Numbered from the stretch's first letter, positions 15,672-26,005 are shown. The stretch is DNA of 64,000 nt from Glycocaulis profundi (GCA_007050995.1 VJOU01000002.1:236255-300254), one strand, 5' to 3'. A program made the numbers and translations. Notes: a model not told the origin generated them from the letters alone.

Positions 15672-17036
15672 TCATTTGGAGATGCGGATCGTCTTCAGAT
15701 TCACGAATTCTTTCGCTCCGGCCTCGCCCAGCTCCCGGCCATAGCCCGACCGCTTGATGCCGCCGAAGGGGAAGCGCGGGTCGGAGGCCGTGGTGCCGTT
15801 GACATACACCCCGCCTGCTTCGATCCCCGGGGCCAGTGCCTTCGCCCGCTCGGTGTCCGCCGTCCACAGATTGGCCGACAGGCCGTAGCGGCTGCGATTG
15901 GCGATGGCGACGGCGTCATCGGCGTCCTTCGCGGTGACGATCAGGGCGGCGGGCCCGAACGTCTCTTCGGCGAAGGCGGGCTGGTCGTCCGGGCCATCGG
16001 TGAGGATGGCGGGACTGTAGAAGAAGCCCGGCCCGTCGACCACGCCGCCCGCCCTGAGCACCTTCGCGCCCATGCGGATGGATTTTTCGACCTGCTCGCT
16101 CAGCTCGTCGCGCAGATCGCCCCGCGCCATCGGGCCGAGCTTCGTGTCGTCCTTCTCCGGGTCGGCGGGTTTGAAAGGCTCGGCGGCCGCGACGAAGGCC
16201 TCCTCGAACTCGCGCCGCACGGCGGCCTCCACGATGAAGCGCTTGGCCGCGATGCAGACCTGACCGGCATTCTTGAAGCGGGAGCCCGCCGCCGCCTCGG
16301 CGGCCTTCTCGATGTCCGCGTCCGCCAGCACGATGAACGGGTCCGACCCGCCCAGCTCGAGCAGGGAGGGCTTGAGCGCCTTGCCCGCCGCTCCGGCCAC
16401 CGCCGCCCCGGCCCGTTCGGACCCCGTCAGGGCCACGCCTGCGATCCGGTCGTCCGCGATCACGTCCGCGGCCTGATCGGCCGTCAGCGCCAGGGTGAGC
16501 AGCGCGCCGTCCGGCCCGCCCGCCTCGGCGAACAGCGAGACGACCGCCCGCGCGCACCCGATCACGTTCGAAGCGGGCTTGTTGAGCACCGCATTGCCCG
16601 CCGCCATGGGCGGAATCGCCGCGCGCAGCACCTGCCAGAGCGGGAAATTCCATGGCGTGACCGAGAACACCGCGCCCAGCGGTTCATGGCGCAGGATGAT
16701 GGTGGCCTCGTCGATCTCATGGATTTCATCGGCCAGCAGCTTTTCAGCCGCGTCCGCGTAGTATTCGCACAGCCAGGCGCACTTCTCCGCCTCGGCCCGG
16801 CCCTCGCTGACCGGCTTGCCCATCTCGCGCGCGATCAGCAGCGCCAGATCGTCCGCCCTGTCCTTCAGAAGCCCGCCATAGGCGCGCAGCACCCGGCCCC
16901 TGCCCTCGAAGCCCAGCTCCGCCCAGGCCTTCTGGCCTGACCGGACGCGGTTCAGAACCGCATCGATCTCGGCGGGCGGCGCCTCGGCATACTCCGCGAC
17001 GATCTCTTCGGTGGCGGGATTGACCGACTTGAACAT
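15672..17036 (-). CDS. NAD(P)-dependent succinate-semialdehyde-type aldehyde dehydrogenase
   Basis: 454 aa from the ATG at 17036; extension to 17129 rejected. Aldehyde dehydrogenase superfamily: PWNF (Asn130), nucleotide-binding NKPAS (Lys153), general base Glu227 (LELGGSDPF) and catalytic Cys261 (AGQVCIA). The opening FKSVNPATEE and the short length fit the bacterial GabD/Sad subgroup, which oxidises succinate semialdehyde to succinate in GABA and related degradation. The substrate is inferred from subgroup likeness. It stands alone, divergent from the sulfatase-like gene. Confidence 0.88.
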   Translation of the reverse strand: MFKSVNPATEEIVAEYAEAPPAEIDAVLNRVRSGQKAWAELGFEGRGRVLRAYGGLLKDRADDLALLIAREMGKPVSEGRAEAEKCAWLCEYYADAAEKLLADEIHEIDEATIILRHEPLGAVFSVTPWNFPLWQVLRAAIPPMAAGNAVLNKPASNVIGCARAVVSLFAEAGGPDGALLTLALTADQAADVIADDRIAGVALTGSERAGAAVAGAAGKALKPSLLELGGSDPFIVLADADIEKAAEAAAGSRFKNAGQVCIAAKRFIVEAAVRREFEEAFVAAAEPFKPADPEKDDTKLGPMARGDLRDELSEQVEKSIRMGAKVLRAGGVVDGPGFFYSPAILTDGPDDQPAFAEETFGPAALIVTAKDADDAVAIANRSRYGLSANLWTADTERAKALAPGIEAGGVYVNGTTASDPRFPFGGIKRSGYGRELGEAGAKEFVNLKTIRISK

Positions 17037-17197
17037 GCCTGGCTCCTGATCGCGGTGACGGATAGCCAGACAACGGACGCGCGAGCCGGGATGTTCCGGA
17101 GAGCGGCGGCCACCCCGATCAGCCTCCACGAGGCGGAATTCACAACACGCAGGAAAACATGTAGTTCAGAGAAATTCTCATTGAGACGGCAGGAGCC

Positions 17198-19432
17198 TTG
17201 CCCCGCGTGAAAGCTTACCTCACCCGCATGGCCCGGCTGGAGCCCGATTCTCTGCTTGCAGCGCTCGCCACCGGCTTTTTCGCCCTGCTCGTGACGCTTT
17301 ATTTTCCGTCTCAGATCGCTGCGGGCAACCGCGCGGAACTCACCGGAAACTTCCTCGCGCCCGCGGCGGTTTCGCTGGCGATGAGCATCGGGGCGGCCAT
17401 CCTGGTCTGGCTCGGCGTCACGGCTCTCCCGGCCCTGGCCGCACGCTTGGCCGCCATCATGCTCACCGGGGCCGCGATAGCGGCGTTCGCGCTGGGAGCT
17501 TTCATCACTCCTTACACCGTGGACGCGGGCGTCATTGACGGCGCGACCACTCAGGTTGAGTTCCATCCCTTCATCGCCATCGCTGACTCCGCCGCGATCG
17601 CGGCCCTGCTCGCCGGTCTGGCGATGTTCCACAACCGGCTGCGCGGTCCGCTCGTGACCATCCTGCCGGTCATGATGCTGATGGTGACCGCCTATTCAGC
17701 CTACCTGCTGATCGCACACGGGCCCGGACCCGCCATTCATGCCGAGGGCGAAGAAGAGGTGGAGCGCTTCTACAGCCTTCATCCGGAAGAAAACATCATT
17801 CTGATCCTGCTCGACGAGTTTGATTCCGAGTTCATGACCGTTTTGCTCGAAGAAGATTCCTCCCTTCACGAGCTGTTCGAAGGGTTCACCTTCTTCCGCG
17901 ACACGGCCGGCGTGACCACGTCCACCGCAGGCGCGATGCCCGCCATTCACGCGGGGCGGATGCTGATGGGCGACCGTCACCTCGCGGCCTCCTACCGGAG
18001 CCATGTGCTGGAGGGCTCATTCCTGTCGGAGGTCGCCCGGAACGGCGGAGACAGCGCCCTCGTGCCGCCCATGCAGCAGATCTGCCCAGAAGGCGTGACA
18101 TGCCTGCGCAGGGATTTCCTCGAACCCGACGCTCGGGGATTGTCGGGCGAGTGGCGGGTTCTGACGGAGATCGCCCTGTTCAGGGTCGCGCCCCACGCTC
18201 TCAAGCCGTCGCTGTTCCGGGGCGCGTCCTGGTATGTGACCAGCCAGGGCGTCGAGGATGACATCCTCATTCTGCACGAGTTCGCCAGCCGGCTCCGGCT
18301 CGGAGCGGAGCGTCCCCAGGCGCGCTTCATCCATCTGCTCGCCACCCACACGCCCTGGAACCGGGACCGCGAGTGCGGGCTGGTCGAACCGGACAACACC
18401 TCAATCAGGATCGCCTTGAACAACATGCGCTGCGCGGTCGAAGGCGTGCGCACGACATTCGAGGCGCTGCGCGCCCAGGGCGTCTATGACAGCAGCACCA
18501 TTCTGGTGATCGCCGACCACGGCGCCCGCGGTCTGCCCGCGGGCATGGACATCGTTGACAGCGGCCGGGCAGCGCTGGGCCTCGGCCCCGGTCATGCCAT
18601 CCGTCACGAAACCGGTCAGGGTTTCCGCATGCCCGCTCCGGGACTGGTCGCGGACGACCCGTTCAACGATCCGCGTCCGCTGGCCGCCAACCCTCTTTTC
18701 ATGGCCAAGCCGCCCGGCGCCCGGGGGGCCTTGCGGATCGAGGACAGGCGCGCGGTTTCGCTGCTGGACGTGCCCGCCACGATCTGCGCGCACACCGCTC
18801 TTTGCGGTGCGGACGAAGGCGAGGGCGTCAACGCGTTCGGCGCCCCGCCCGCCCAAGAGCGGCCCCGCCCCTTCCTGTCCTACCAGCTCGCCGCCGTCAG
18901 TTCGCGATGGCTGGAGGAGACTGTCGAAGACATAGTCACTCCGGTGACCCTGGACTATTCCATGGTTCTCGACCGCGGGGAGGACGCGGAGGCGGCTTTG
19001 GCGGTGCAGACGGGACCCGTATACGAGTTCAGCCGTCCCGGCATGCTGCCCGGCTTCGGCCTCAACGAGCGCTGGGGCCGCTGGAGCAGCCAGACCAGCG
19101 CCGGATTCACCCTCTGCCCGGGCGAGCTCTCCGCCCCGGTCGAGGCGTTTCTGCAGGGGCGGGTTTATCTCGCCGAAAGCAGCCCGCGCCAGCGGATCGC
19201 CATCACCGTGAACGACCGGCCGGTTTTCAGCCGCGCCTATCAGCACGAGGAAAGAGCTGATCGGGAGCCACAGAACTGGCGTTTCGACATCCGGCCCGGC
19301 GATCTCGATGAGCGGGGCTGCGCGCGCATCGGTTTCGACCTGCCAGACGCCGGCCCGCCGCCGGCCACGTGGAGGGAAGCGGACGTCCGCCGTCTGGCCA
19401 TCGGCCTGGAAACCCTGCGCCTGGCTCGATAA
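17198..19432 (+). CDS. Sulfatase-fold membrane protein (alkaline phosphatase superfamily)
   Basis: 744 aa if started at TTG 17198. An alternative GTG at 17207 is 11 nt from AGGAG (17191-17195) and is better spaced. Five N-terminal membrane segments (about residues 20-190) precede a large periplasmic domain. Motifs typical of sulfatase/phosphoethanolamine-transferase folds are IILILLDEFDSEF (metal-binding Asp), a Ser/Thr-rich nucleophile region VTTSTAGAMPAIHAG, HLLATHTPWN and VIADHGARG (metal Asp-His). The layout resembles LtaS or EptA-like enzymes that transfer phosphoalcohols to envelope glycans or lipids, but the substrate is unknown. A beta-rich C-terminal domain of about 150 residues follows. 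Confidence 0.78.
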   Translation: MPRVKAYLTRMARLEPDSLLAALATGFFALLVTLYFPSQIAAGNRAELTGNFLAPAAVSLAMSIGAAILVWLGVTALPALAARLAAIMLTGAAIAAFALGAFITPYTVDAGVIDGATTQVEFHPFIAIADSAAIAALLAGLAMFHNRLRGPLVTILPVMMLMVTAYSAYLLIAHGPGPAIHAEGEEEVERFYSLHPEENIILILLDEFDSEFMTVLLEEDSSLHELFEGFTFFRDTAGVTTSTAGAMPAIHAGRMLMGDRHLAASYRSHVLEGSFLSEVARNGGDSALVPPMQQICPEGVTCLRRDFLEPDARGLSGEWRVLTEIALFRVAPHALKPSLFRGASWYVTSQGVEDDILILHEFASRLRLGAERPQARFIHLLATHTPWNRDRECGLVEPDNTSIRIALNNMRCAVEGVRTTFEALRAQGVYDSSTILVIADHGARGLPAGMDIVDSGRAALGLGPGHAIRHETGQGFRMPAPGLVADDPFNDPRPLAANPLFMAKPPGARGALRIEDRRAVSLLDVPATICAHTALCGADEGEGVNAFGAPPAQERPRPFLSYQLAAVSSRWLEETVEDIVTPVTLDYSMVLDRGEDAEAALAVQTGPVYEFSRPGMLPGFGLNERWGRWSSQTSAGFTLCPGELSAPVEAFLQGRVYLAESSPRQRIAITVNDRPVFSRAYQHEERADREPQNWRFDIRPGDLDERGCARIGFDLPDAGPPPATWREADVRRLAIGLETLRLAR

Positions 19433-19518
19433 CCCGTGCGCTTCGCCAGGCGGGAGCCCGGTCGACGACGTCTTGGAAAACAGAAGGGGCGCAGGTCAGC
19501 CTGTCTCCCCTCAAAGGC

Positions 19519-20859
19519 TCACCCCATGAACAGCGTCGCCGGGTTTTCCAGATAGCCCTTCATCGCCTGCACCAGCTGGGCGGCTTCCCAGCCATCGACG
19601 ATGCGGTGATCGAAGCTCGAGGACAGGTTCATGATCTTGCGCGGCACCAGCCGGCCCGCCTCGTCATAGCGCGGCAGGGTCTGCATCTTGTTCACGCCGA
19701 TGATGGCGGTCTCGGGCAGGTTGATGACCGGGGTGGTCACGATGCCCCCGATGGCGCCCAGCGAGGTGATCGTGATGGTCGAGCCGGTCAGCTCGTCCTT
19801 GGTCGCCTTGCCCGCGCGGGCGGCGTCGGCCAGGCGTTTGACCTCCGCGGCGATCTCCCAGATGTCCAGCGCCTCGGCGTGGCGGATGACCGGCACCATC
19901 AGCCCGTTGGGCGTGGCCGCCGCGATGCCGCAATGGACCGCCTCGTATTTGGTCAGCGCCGAATTCTCGGTATCGAAATGCGCGTTCGCCTGGGTGAAGT
20001 CGGGCAGAGCCCTGACCAGGGCCGCCACGATGAAGGGGATGATGGTCAGCTTGGCCTGATCGTCCCTTTTGGTGGCGTTCAGATGCGCGCGCAGGTCTTC
20101 GAGCGCGGTAAGGTCGATCTCGTCCACATAGGTGATGTGGGGGATGGTGCGCTTGGCCGCGGCCATGTTCTCCGCGATCTTCCGGCGCAGCCCGATCACC
20201 TTCTGGGTCTCGGTCCCGGTGCGCGGGGCGCGGCCCGAACCTGAACCGCCCGCCTTGGACGCCAGACGCCCGCCCGCGGCGATGAAATCATCCAGATCGG
20301 CATGGCTGATCCTGCCCGCCGGGCCGGTGCCCGGCACGTGGCCCAGATCGATGTCGGCCTCCAGCGCGCGCTGACGCACGGCGGGGCTGGCCAGCGGTCG
20401 CTCGCCCGCGGGGCGGGCGGGGGCTGCCGCGGCGGGTTTGGGCGCGGATTTCGGCGCGGGCGCAGGCTTGGGCTCGGTCCCGCCCGCGGGGTCTTCGCTT
20501 TTCTCGGACGTCCGGTCAGGCCCTTCGGCCAGCGCCTTGTCGGCTTCGGGCTCCTTGGCGGGACCCTTCTCCTCGGCCTTGGTGGCTTCCTCGGCCTCGT
20601 CCTCGGCGGGGACTTCGCCGTCGACGTCGATGATCAGGATTTCGGTGCCCACCGGAATCACGTCGCCCGGCTCGCCCACGATCTTGCGGACCGTGCCGTT
20701 GACCGCGCAGGGGATTTCAACGGTGGCCTTGTCGGTCATCACGTCGAGGATGTGCTGGTCTTCTTTGACCGTGTCGCCTTCCTTGACGTGCCACTCGACG
20801 ATCTCCGCCTCGACCACGCCTTCGCCCACGTCGGGGAGCTTGTACTTGTACTGGCTCAT
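19519..20859 (-). CDS. bkdB: Branched-chain 2-oxoacid dehydrogenase E2 (dihydrolipoyl acyltransferase)
   Basis: 446 aa from the ATG at 20859. Lipoyl domain with lipoylated Lys44 (MTDKATVEIP), then an Ala/Pro/acidic linker (about 80-170), a peripheral subunit-binding domain (ASPAVRQRALEADIDL) and the acyltransferase domain ending with the catalytic HRIVDG motif. The E2 core accepts the acyl group from E1 and forms the acyl-CoA. Its ATG shares one base with the E1beta stop (TGATG at 20857-20861). The neighbouring E1alpha/E1beta pair and a GEGVVEAEIVEW start favour the branched-chain over the pyruvate complex. No E3 gene is visible in the window. Confidence 0.92.
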   Translation of the reverse strand: MSQYKYKLPDVGEGVVEAEIVEWHVKEGDTVKEDQHILDVMTDKATVEIPCAVNGTVRKIVGEPGDVIPVGTEILIIDVDGEVPAEDEAEEATKAEEKGPAKEPEADKALAEGPDRTSEKSEDPAGGTEPKPAPAPKSAPKPAAAAPARPAGERPLASPAVRQRALEADIDLGHVPGTGPAGRISHADLDDFIAAGGRLASKAGGSGSGRAPRTGTETQKVIGLRRKIAENMAAAKRTIPHITYVDEIDLTALEDLRAHLNATKRDDQAKLTIIPFIVAALVRALPDFTQANAHFDTENSALTKYEAVHCGIAAATPNGLMVPVIRHAEALDIWEIAAEVKRLADAARAGKATKDELTGSTITITSLGAIGGIVTTPVINLPETAIIGVNKMQTLPRYDEAGRLVPRKIMNLSSSFDHRIVDGWEAAQLVQAMKGYLENPATLFMG

Positions 20860-21875
20860 CAGCGCGTCTCCATGACCGTTTCGAGGGCGCGGATGAAGCG
20901 CGCCTGGCCGGGGAAATAGGCCCATTCATGGGCGTGAGGATAAGGCGTGTCCCAGCCGGTGAGGCGATAGATCGGAACCTCGAGGGCGTAGAAGCACTCC
21001 TCCTGAATCTGGGCGGCCAGCTCGGCGCCGAAACCGGACGTGCGCGGCGCCTCGTGGGCGACCACGACCCGGCCGGTCTTGTTCACCGAGGCGGCGATGG
21101 TCTCGATGTCATACGGCGCGAGGGTCTTCAGGTCGATGATCTCCGCGTCGATGCCCGCTTTTTCCGCCGCGTGCTCGGCGACGTGGACCAGCGTGCCATA
21201 GGTCACCACCGTGCAGGCCTCGCCCTCGCGGACGATCTCGGCCTTGTCCAGCGGCACGGTGTAATGGCCCTCGGGCACCTCGCCCTTGGCGTGCTTCGCC
21301 CAGGATTTCAGCGGCGCGTCAGGCACCCCGTCGAACGGGCCGTTATAGATGCGCTTGGGCTCGAAGAAGATGATCGGGTCATCGCTCTCGGCCGCCGCGA
21401 TCAGGAGGCCCTTGGCGTCATAGGGGTTAGACGGGACCACCACCTTCACGCCGGGAATGTGGGTGAAGAAGGCTTCGGGGCTCATCGAGTGGGTCTGCCC
21501 GCCCCGGATGCCGCCGCCCCACGGGCTGCGGATCACGCAGGCGCTCGTGAACTGGCCCGCCGAGCGATAGCGCAGACGGCTCATCTCGGAGATGATCTGG
21601 TCAAAGGCGGGGAAGATGTAGTCGGCGAACTGGATCTCGGCGACGGGCTTGAGCCCCTTGGCCGCCATGCCGATGGCCATCGCCGCGATGGCGGCCTCGT
21701 TGATCGGCGCGTCGAACACCCGGTCCGCGCCGTATTTCTTCTGCAGGCCCTGAGTGGCGCCGAACACCCCGCCGAAATAGCCGGTGTCCTCGCCGAACAT
21801 CACGACGTCGGGGTTCTTCTCCAGAAGGACGTCCATGGCCGAGTTGAGGGCCTGGAGCATGTTCATCGCTGGCAT
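20859..21875 (-). CDS. bkdA2: Branched-chain 2-oxoacid dehydrogenase E1 beta subunit
   Basis: 338 aa, full length. Transketolase-like pyrimidine-binding domain (MFGEDTGYFGGVFGATQGLQ, GMAAKGLKPVAEIQFADY, RSPWGGG) and C-terminal domain (VVTYGTLVHVAEHAAE, DLKTLAPYDIETIAASV, VAHEAPRTSGFGAE). With E1alpha it forms the thiamine-diphosphate-dependent decarboxylase acting on 2-oxoacids derived from Val, Leu and Ile. It lies 3 nt after the E1alpha stop and overlaps the E2 start, so it belongs to a tight operon. Confidence 0.94.
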   Translation of the reverse strand: MPAMNMLQALNSAMDVLLEKNPDVVMFGEDTGYFGGVFGATQGLQKKYGADRVFDAPINEAAIAAMAIGMAAKGLKPVAEIQFADYIFPAFDQIISEMSRLRYRSAGQFTSACVIRSPWGGGIRGGQTHSMSPEAFFTHIPGVKVVVPSNPYDAKGLLIAAAESDDPIIFFEPKRIYNGPFDGVPDAPLKSWAKHAKGEVPEGHYTVPLDKAEIVREGEACTVVTYGTLVHVAEHAAEKAGIDAEIIDLKTLAPYDIETIAASVNKTGRVVVAHEAPRTSGFGAELAAQIQEECFYALEVPIYRLTGWDTPYPHAHEWAYFPGQARFIRALETVMETR

Positions 21876-21878
21876 GGC

Positions 21879-23108
21879 TCAGACTCCCAGATCTTGTCTT
21901 TGACGGCGCAGGCGCCAGTCGGGTTCGGCGTACACGTCTTCGAAAATGGTCTGGGTCGGGGCCAGCGGGCCGTCATGCAGCGTGCCGTGGCTCTCCGCCT
22001 CCTTGTAGGATTTCACCACCAGCGCGGTCAGCTCCTCGACCATCCTTTCATGGCGCTCCTCGTCCCACTCGCCGATGCCGATCAGGTGGTTCTTCAGCCG
22101 TTCGATGGGGTCGCCCAGCGGCCAGACCGTGTATTCGGTCTTGGCCCGGTAACGGCCCGGATCGTCGGAGGTGGAGTGCGCGTCGCCGCGATAGGTGAAC
22201 AGCTCCAGCATCGTCGCGCCCTTGCCCATGCGCGCGCGCTCGGCGGCCCATTTGGTGGCGGCGTACACGGCCAGGAAGTCGTTGCCGTCCACCCGGATCG
22301 AGGCGATGCCGTAGCCCAGCCCCTTGGCCGCGAAGGTCGGCGCGTCGCCCTTGGCGATGCCCTGCCAGGTGGAGATGGCCCACTGATTGTTGACCACGTT
22401 GAAGACCACCGGCGCGCGGTAGGTGCTCGCCAGCGTCAGCGCGGCGTGGAAATCGCCCTCCGCGGTGGTGCCGTCGCCGATCCAGCTCGCGGTGACCTGA
22501 TCCTCGCCCTTGTAGGCCGCGCCCATGGCGTAGCCCACTGCCTGCGGGAACTGGGTGCCCAGATTGCCCGAGATGGAGAAGAAGTTGCCCTCCGCCCAGG
22601 TGTAGTGGACGGGCAGCTGGCGGCCCTTGAGATTGTCGCGGCTGTTGGAGATGCAGTGGCACATCATGTCCACTATGTCCCGGCCCCGCGCGAACAGGAT
22701 GCCCTGCTGGCGGTAGCTGGGGAAGACCATGTCCGACTTCCTGAGCGCCATGGCGGCGGCGACGCCGACGGCCTCCTCGCCGGTGGACTTCATGTAGAAG
22801 CTCATCTTGCCCTGACGCTGGAGCTTGAGCATCCGCTCGTCATACACCCGCGTCAGCGCCATGTGGCGCAGGCCCTCGCGCAGCACTTCGGGGTTCAGCC
22901 CCGGATCCCACTCGCCCACGGCCTGATGGTTGTGATCGAGCACCCCGACCAGCCCGGTGGCGAGGTCAGCGGTCTCCTTCCAGCCCGCGTCAGGCGCGGG
23001 GCGCTTCGCCTCGCCGGCCTTCTGAAGGTCGAGGCCGGAGAAGTCGGGCTCGTCGCCCGGCCGGAAGGGCGGGCTGGGCACGTGCAGGCGCGGCTGGCGG
23101 TCCGTCAT
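21879..23108 (-). CDS. bkdA1: Branched-chain 2-oxoacid dehydrogenase E1 alpha subunit
   Basis: 409 aa, first gene of the operon. The thiamine-diphosphate binding motif is GDGTTAEGDFHAAL ... NNQWAIST, with an RGDAHSTSDDPGRYR phosphorylation-loop-like segment near the C-terminus. The N-terminal sequence before the conserved DPGLNPEVLREGLRHM matches the longer BCKDH-type E1alpha rather than pyruvate E1. The product of the complex enters acyl-CoA degradation, and a thiolase gene lies just upstream at 23314-24498. Confidence 0.94.
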   Translation of the reverse strand: MTDRQPRLHVPSPPFRPGDEPDFSGLDLQKAGEAKRPAPDAGWKETADLATGLVGVLDHNHQAVGEWDPGLNPEVLREGLRHMALTRVYDERMLKLQRQGKMSFYMKSTGEEAVGVAAAMALRKSDMVFPSYRQQGILFARGRDIVDMMCHCISNSRDNLKGRQLPVHYTWAEGNFFSISGNLGTQFPQAVGYAMGAAYKGEDQVTASWIGDGTTAEGDFHAALTLASTYRAPVVFNVVNNQWAISTWQGIAKGDAPTFAAKGLGYGIASIRVDGNDFLAVYAATKWAAERARMGKGATMLELFTYRGDAHSTSDDPGRYRAKTEYTVWPLGDPIERLKNHLIGIGEWDEERHERMVEELTALVVKSYKEAESHGTLHDGPLAPTQTIFEDVYAEPDWRLRRQRQDLGV

Positions 23109-23257
23109 GGTTTGTCCGTACCTTTTTCCTTGTGGCGCAAGGCGTTTCGCCGGTCGCGAGTTAGCCCCGCGGGGGCCGTTTGTCCACCTCGGGGGCGCTT
23201 GCGAAAGACATGCTGCGGCCGCGCAAACTAGCCGTAAAAGAAAAAATTCTCCAATAA

Positions 23258-23290
23258 GAAAACCCCCGGCGTCTCCGCCGAGGGTTTTCC
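23258..23290 (-). terminator. Rho-independent terminator of thiolase gene
   Basis: Stem AAAACCCCCGGCG / CGCCGAGGGTTTT with TCTC loop, followed on the minus strand by TTTTCTTA. It lies between the thiolase stop (23314) and the E1alpha gene start (23108), separating the two transcription units. Confidence 0.8.
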
Positions 23291-23313
23291 GAACACCGGA
23301 ACTGACCGGAAGC

Positions 23314-24498
23314 CTAGTTCATCCGTTCGACGGCCATGGCGGTGGCTTCGCCGCCGCCGATGCACAGCGAGGCGACGCCGCGCTTCAGGCCGTGGGTCTC
23401 CAGCGCGGCCAGCAGGGTCACCAGAATCCGCGCGCCCGAGGCGCCGATCGGGTGGCCCAGCGCGCAGGCGCCGCCATGGATGTTGATGATGTCGTGGCTC
23501 AGGCCCAAGTCCTTGATCGCGATCATGGGCACCGAGGCGAAGGCCTCGTTGATCTCCCACAGATCCACGTCCCCGGTCTGCCATCCGGCGCGCTCGAGCA
23601 CCTTGCGCATGGCGGGCACGGGCGCGGTCATGAAATAGGCCGGCTCGTGGGCGTGGGCGGCGGTCGCGGCGATCTTCGCCAGCGGCTTCAGCCCACGGCG
23701 CTCGGCTTCGCTCAGGCGCATCAGCACCAGCGCGGCCGCGCCGTCGGAGATGGCCGACGCGTTGGCCGCCGTCACCGTGCCGTCCTTGGAGAAGGCCGGA
23801 CGCAGCTCGGGGATTTTCTCGGGGCGCGCCTTGCGGGGCAGCTCGTCGGTCTCGACGGTCACGTCGCCCTTGCGGGTCGAATAGGTCACCGCCGCGATCT
23901 CGCGCTTGAACGCGCCGTCCTCGGTCGCCTTCTGGGCGCGCTTGAGGGTCTCGATGGCGTAGGCGTCCTGATCGTCGCGGGTGAACTGGTACTCGTTCGC
24001 GACCATGTCGGCGTACACGCCCATGGCCTTGTTCTCGTAGGCGTCCTCCAGACCGTCCAGCGCCATGTGGTCCTTCAGGACGTCATGGCCGTATTTGAAG
24101 CCTGAACGGTGGGTCGGCAGCAGATGCGGAGCGTTGGTCATGGATTCCATGCCGCCCGCCACGATCACGTCCGCTTCGCCCGTGGCGATCATCGAGCGGC
24201 CATAGATCGCCGCCTGCATGCCCGAGCCGCAGACCTTGTTCAGCGTGGTCGCCTGCACCGATTTGGGCAGGCCCGCCTTCAGCGCGGCCTGGCGCGCGGG
24301 AGCCTGGCCCTGACCGGCGGACAGCACATTGCCCATGTAGATCATGTCCACATCTTCGCCCGCCACGCCTGCTTCGGCCAGCGCCGCCTTGACCGCTTCG
24401 GCGCCCAGCGCGTTCGCGCTCATCGGGGCCAGCTCGCCCAGCAACCCGCCCATGGGCGTGCGCGCCATGCCCACGATGACGATGGGATCGTCGCTCAT
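23314..24498 (-). CDS. Acetyl-CoA C-acyltransferase (thiolase)
   Basis: 394 aa from the ATG at 24498; extension to 24543 rejected. Thiolase active-site Cys in NKVCGSGMQAA, the His motif GGACALGHPIGASG and the C-terminal CIGGGEA, all present and in order. The length fits the biosynthetic/degradative 390-aa class. It condenses two acetyl-CoA or cleaves beta-ketoacyl-CoA; the direction cannot be told. Next to the branched-chain dehydrogenase operon it may take part in acyl-CoA breakdown, though a terminator separates them. Confidence 0.93.
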   Translation of the reverse strand: MSDDPIVIVGMARTPMGGLLGELAPMSANALGAEAVKAALAEAGVAGEDVDMIYMGNVLSAGQGQAPARQAALKAGLPKSVQATTLNKVCGSGMQAAIYGRSMIATGEADVIVAGGMESMTNAPHLLPTHRSGFKYGHDVLKDHMALDGLEDAYENKAMGVYADMVANEYQFTRDDQDAYAIETLKRAQKATEDGAFKREIAAVTYSTRKGDVTVETDELPRKARPEKIPELRPAFSKDGTVTAANASAISDGAAALVLMRLSEAERRGLKPLAKIAATAAHAHEPAYFMTAPVPAMRKVLERAGWQTGDVDLWEINEAFASVPMIAIKDLGLSHDIINIHGGACALGHPIGASGARILVTLLAALETHGLKRGVASLCIGGGEATAMAVERMN

Positions 24499-24639
24499 TG
24501 TCACATCTCCTCGCATTGCACCGGTGTCCGGTTTTGGCGCCACACAAGCGGCCCCGACGGCGCCGCGTCAAGGGGCTTCGCACTCGCAGCATGGCAGGCG
24601 GCGACCTACACTTGAGCGATTTCCCGGCCTGGGCTTCGC

Positions 24640-25905
24640 TCAGGCCGCGGCGCTGACGTCAGTCGCGCCGATCCAGCCGCCGCCCAGCACGCGGTCGTCG
24701 TCATCCAGGCTGTAGAACACGCAGGCCTGACCCGGCGCGACGCCCTCCTCGCCCTCGGCCAGCACCACGAAGACCGCGCCGTCGCGGACCTCCAGCGCGG
24801 CGGGCTTCGGCGGCCGGGTGGAGCGCACCTTCACGCCCACGGCCATGCCGTCGGCTTCGGACAGGTCGCCGTCTCCGATCCAGTTGACGTCTTTCAGGGC
24901 GATGCGCCGGACCTCCAGCGCCTCGCGCGGGCCGACCACGACCTGCGCAGCTTCGGCGTCCAGCCGGATCACGTAGAGCGGCTCGCCGGTCGCCACGCCC
25001 AGACCCCGCCGCTGGCCCACCGTGTAGCGGATCACGCCGTCATGACGGCCCAGCACCCGGCCGTCGAGATGCACGATCTCGCCGGGTCTGGACGCGCCGG
25101 GTCGCAGCTTCTCGACCACCGCAGCGTAATCGCCTTCGGGCACGAAGCAGATGTCCTGGCTGTCGGGCTTGTTCGCCACCACCAGCCCCAGCGCGGCGGC
25201 GAGCGCGCGGGTCTGCTCCTTGTCGAGATGGCCCAGCGGGAAGCGCAGGAAGTCGAGCTGGTCCTGGGTGGTCGCGAACAGGAAGTAGGACTGGTCCTTG
25301 CCCCGGTCCTTCGCGCGCCTGAGCTCGGCCCGGTTGCCTCGCACGGCCCGGCGGATGTAGTGGCCGGTGACCATGGCGTCCGCGCCCAGCTGCCGCGAAG
25401 TGGCCAGCAGGTCGGCGAACTTGACCGACTGGTTGCAGCGCACGCAGGGGATGGGGGTGGAGCCCGCCAGATAGCTGTCGGCGAAATCCTCCATCACCGC
25501 TTCGCGGAAGCGGGTTTCGTAGTCCAGGACGTAATGGGGAAAGCCCATCGCCTCGGCCACACGCCGGGCGTCATGGATGTCCTGGCCCGCGCAGCACGCG
25601 CCCTTGCGGTGGATCGCCTCGCCGTGGTCGTAGAGCTGGAGCGTCATGCCCACGACCTGATAGCCCGCCCGGTGCAGCACCGCGGCGACCACCGAGGAAT
25701 CCACCCCGCCCGACATCGCCGCGACGACGCGGTGATCCGACGGGTTTCCGCCCAGCCCTAGGAAGTCGCCCGTCAGGCCGTATTCGGCCATCAGCGCGTC
25801 CACGCGCGCAGGATCGGGCGTTCCGGGAGCCGGTTTCGCGGCGGAGGGGGGAATGGCGCATGCGCCGCCGGCGCGCGCCGGGGCGTTGGAGATCAGCGTC
25901 GGCAT
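24640..25905 (-). CDS. mnmA: tRNA-specific 2-thiouridylase
   Basis: 421 aa from the ATG at 25905. PP-loop [11 protein letters not shown] (residues 64-73), catalytic Cys in [10 protein letters not shown] and the second catalytic Cys in [12 protein letters not shown]. It forms s2U34 in tRNA-Glu, -Gln and -Lys using sulfur passed by persulfide carriers. An N-terminal extension of about 58 residues, rich in Ala/Pro, precedes the PP-loop domain, as in other alphaproteobacterial versions that have roughly 30-60 extra residues. It stands alone. Confidence 0.95.
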   Translation of the reverse strand: MPTLISNAPARAGGACAIPPSAAKPAPGTPDPARVDALMAEYGLTGDFLGLGGNPSDHRVVAAMSGGVDSSVVAAVLHRAGYQVVGMTLQLYDHGEAIHRKGACCAGQDIHDARRVAEAMGFPHYVLDYETRFREAVMEDFADSYLAGSTPIPCVRCNQSVKFADLLATSRQLGADAMVTGHYIRRAVRGNRAELRRAKDRGKDQSYFLFATTQDQLDFLRFPLGHLDKEQTRALAAALGLVVANKPDSQDICFVPEGDYAAVVEKLRPGASRPGEIVHLDGRVLGRHDGVIRYTVGQRRGLGVATGEPLYVIRLDAEAAQVVVGPREALEVRRIALKDVNWIGDGDLSEADGMAVGVKVRSTRPPKPAALEVRDGAVFVVLAEGEEGVAPGQACVFYSLDDDDRVLGGGWIGATDVSAAA

Positions 25906-26005
25906 CTTTTTCTCGCTCCCCGCCGGTTCAAGGCCGACGGCAAACTGCAATCAGGGCGGGTCAATACAGGAAAACCGGGCCGTTTGAAACCGCCGCGCGC
26001 GGACG

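Noticed and set aside
20928..23231. 767-codon plus-strand ORF opposite the branched-chain dehydrogenase genes
   Set aside because: Antisense shadow of E1alpha/E1beta, no recognisable domain.
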